Assembly: GCA_029780415.1 (NCBI GenBank)
Contig: JAKOYN010000008.1
Span: forward strand, 1-19,480
DNA: 19,480 nt
Direction: 5' to 3'
Source: RXIX01 sp003989075
GTDB taxonomy: Bacteria; Pseudomonadota; Gammaproteobacteria; Competibacterales; Competibacteraceae
A program made the position numbers and the translations under genes. Below the pieces are notes generated by a model. The model did no database searches. It worked only from the letters and a program-made list of their open reading frames with translations, and was not told the origin of the DNA. Below, piece by piece: positions 18,772 through 19,480 of this stretch (positions are counted from its first letter, which is position 1; every line of letters starts with the position of its first letter).

Positions 18772-19245
18772 TTAATTTAGAATGTTTTGATGTTCCAAGT
18801 TGTAGCGATGCAAGAAGAGATGGATGGCGATTTCGTGCATTTTGGGGCATTTGGAAAACGAAAGGGTCTTGCGCACGAGCCGCCCGAGGCGCTGGCGCAA
18901 GGTGTTGTTGAAGCGTTCGATGTGATGAGTCGGGCCCCGTTTGGGGTAGCGGGCCTGATGCTGGCTGGCAGGCAAGACATTGTGGTAGCTCTCCAGATGA
19001 TCCGTATACAGCGGGCCTTGACGGTAAGCGGGCGGAATACGGGCCCAAAGGAGCCGGGCGGTGGCGTCATTGCGTGGCCCCAAGGCATACGCGACGATCT
19101 GGCGGGTGCGCCGACAGAGGGCCAGCCACAGCCAGACCACTCCACGCCGGCGATGACCCACAAAAGTCCACAATTCATCCCGTTCCAGGACATCATCCGG
19201 TTGAGCGGCGGGCAAGGTCGTCTCCAACGGCGGCATCCTCAGGGC
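18772..19245 (-). CDS. insB: IS1-family transposase catalytic part (InsB')
   Basis: This frame continues InsA after a -1 shift at the A8 run (19246-19253). It carries the IS1-type DDE catalytic domain: first Asp in ERDELWTFVG (codon 19177-19179), second in LYTDHLESY (codon 19000-19002), Glu in HHIERFNNTLRQRLGRL (codon 18916-18918), followed by the family tail RKTLSFSK. An internal ATG at 19236 could start a separate InsB protein, but it overlaps the insA stop region and has little room for a ribosome site, so the frameshifted fusion is more likely. The reading frame is intact to TAA at 18772, so the element may still be active. Confidence 0.85.
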   Translation of the reverse strand, partial: ALRMPPLETTLPAAQPDDVLERDELWTFVGHRRRGVVWLWLALCRRTRQIVAYALGPRNDATARLLWARIPPAYRQGPLYTDHLESYHNVLPASQHQARYPKRGPTHHIERFNNTLRQRLGRLVRKTLSFSKCPKMHEIAIHLFLHRYNLEHQNILN

Positions 19246-19480
19246 TTTTTTTTCAGCCAGGCGGTGACCGTGTTGCGCGATACGCCAAAGGTGCGACTGA
19301 GCCCTCGCAGGCTGCTGCGTTCCTGGTAGGCCCGCAAAATGGTCTCCCGCTCGGCCTCCGAATAGGCATTGGAACCGGGGTTTTCGCGATGCTGCCGACC
19401 ACAGGTCCGGCACCGATAGCGCTGCTGGCCCTTGGCCGTCACGCCGTACCGGATGAGCCGGTCACTCGCACAGTACGGAC
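19239..19480 (-). CDS. insA: IS1-family InsA (zinc ribbon + HTH), 5' truncated by window edge
   Basis: Partial; the N-terminus lies beyond 19480. In frame from the edge it reads PYCASDRLIRYG, then QRYRCRTCGRQH: one visible Cys of the first zinc knuckle (its partner would be just outside) and a complete CxxC second knuckle. A helix-turn-helix follows (LRGLSRTFGVSRNTVTAWLK). The frame ends KKKP and a TGA at 19239. InsA binds the terminal repeats and, alone, represses transposition in IS1; fused to InsB by -1 frameshift it forms the transposase. Confidence 0.85.
   Translation of the reverse strand, partial: PYCASDRLIRYGVTAKGQQRYRCRTCGRQHRENPGSNAYSEAERETILRAYQERSSLRGLSRTFGVSRNTVTAWLKKKP
19246..19253 (-). 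promoter_or_regulatory. A8 slippery site for -1 frameshift between insA and insB
   Basis: On the minus strand the insA frame reads CTG AAA AAA AAG CCC TGA. The insB frame lies at -1 relative to insA. An A-run just before the insA stop is where IS1 relatives shift frame; transcriptional slippage on A8 is an alternative route. Confidence 0.75.

Larger units (their letters stand above)
18763..19480 (-). mobile_element. IS1-family insertion sequence, partial (runs off right edge)
   Basis: Two overlapping transposase frames with IS1 InsA/InsB character. The right end is placed at GGTAGTGGTTTAA (18763 on), since IS1-family termini start with GGT-type inverted repeats and the insB stop lies only 9 bp inside. 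The other end and the target duplication are outside the window, so this boundary is inferred. Confidence 0.75.

Overview
The window looks chromosomal and comes from a GC-rich gammaproteobacterium. This is judged from the 16S/23S sequence character, the rrn layout (16S, tRNA-Ile, tRNA-Ala, 23S, 5S), the close likeness of two genes to E. coli Mak and FieF, and a PtsP-type nitrogen PTS enzyme. Genus cannot be assigned by eye.

Positions 1-5490 hold one complete ribosomal RNA operon: tandem promoters, a long leader with a boxA-like antiterminator site, 16S, two spacer tRNAs, a second boxA, 23S, 5S and a strong intrinsic terminator. RNase III-type processing stems can be seen around 16S and 23S.

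Positions 5657-9105 hold three metabolic or membrane genes: a Mak-like fructokinase (+), a YihY/BrkB-family inner-membrane protein (-, convergent with mak) and a patatin-like phospholipase with an N-terminal DUF3336-type region (+, divergent from yihY).

Positions 9051-13355 (minus strand) are filled by one 1434-residue protein, the most unusual gene here. It has an N-terminal TIR domain with the NADase-type glutamate retained, then a CHAT (caspase-like) domain in which both expected catalytic positions are changed (His to Tyr392, Cys to Gly444), then a STAND-type NTPase with intact Walker A and B, a TPR array and a helical tail. This is the layout of an NLR-like immune or conflict sensor, with the CHAT domain apparently kept as a non-catalytic module. 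Its 3' end overlaps the 3' end of the patatin gene by 55 bp.

Positions 13429-18632 hold an Hsp20 small heat-shock gene behind a near-consensus sigma32 promoter, a 113-bp nested palindromic repeat, a bidirectional terminator, ptsP (-) whose best start adds an N-terminal membrane segment, fieF (+) for metal efflux, and a secreted alpha/beta hydrolase (-).

Positions 18763-19480 are the 3' part of an IS1-family insertion sequence on the minus strand. It has insA and insB in different frames joined at an A8 slippery run, and it runs off the right edge. Apart from the rrn operon the genes are mostly single transcription units in convergent or divergent pairs, so shared pathways are not obvious from layout alone.
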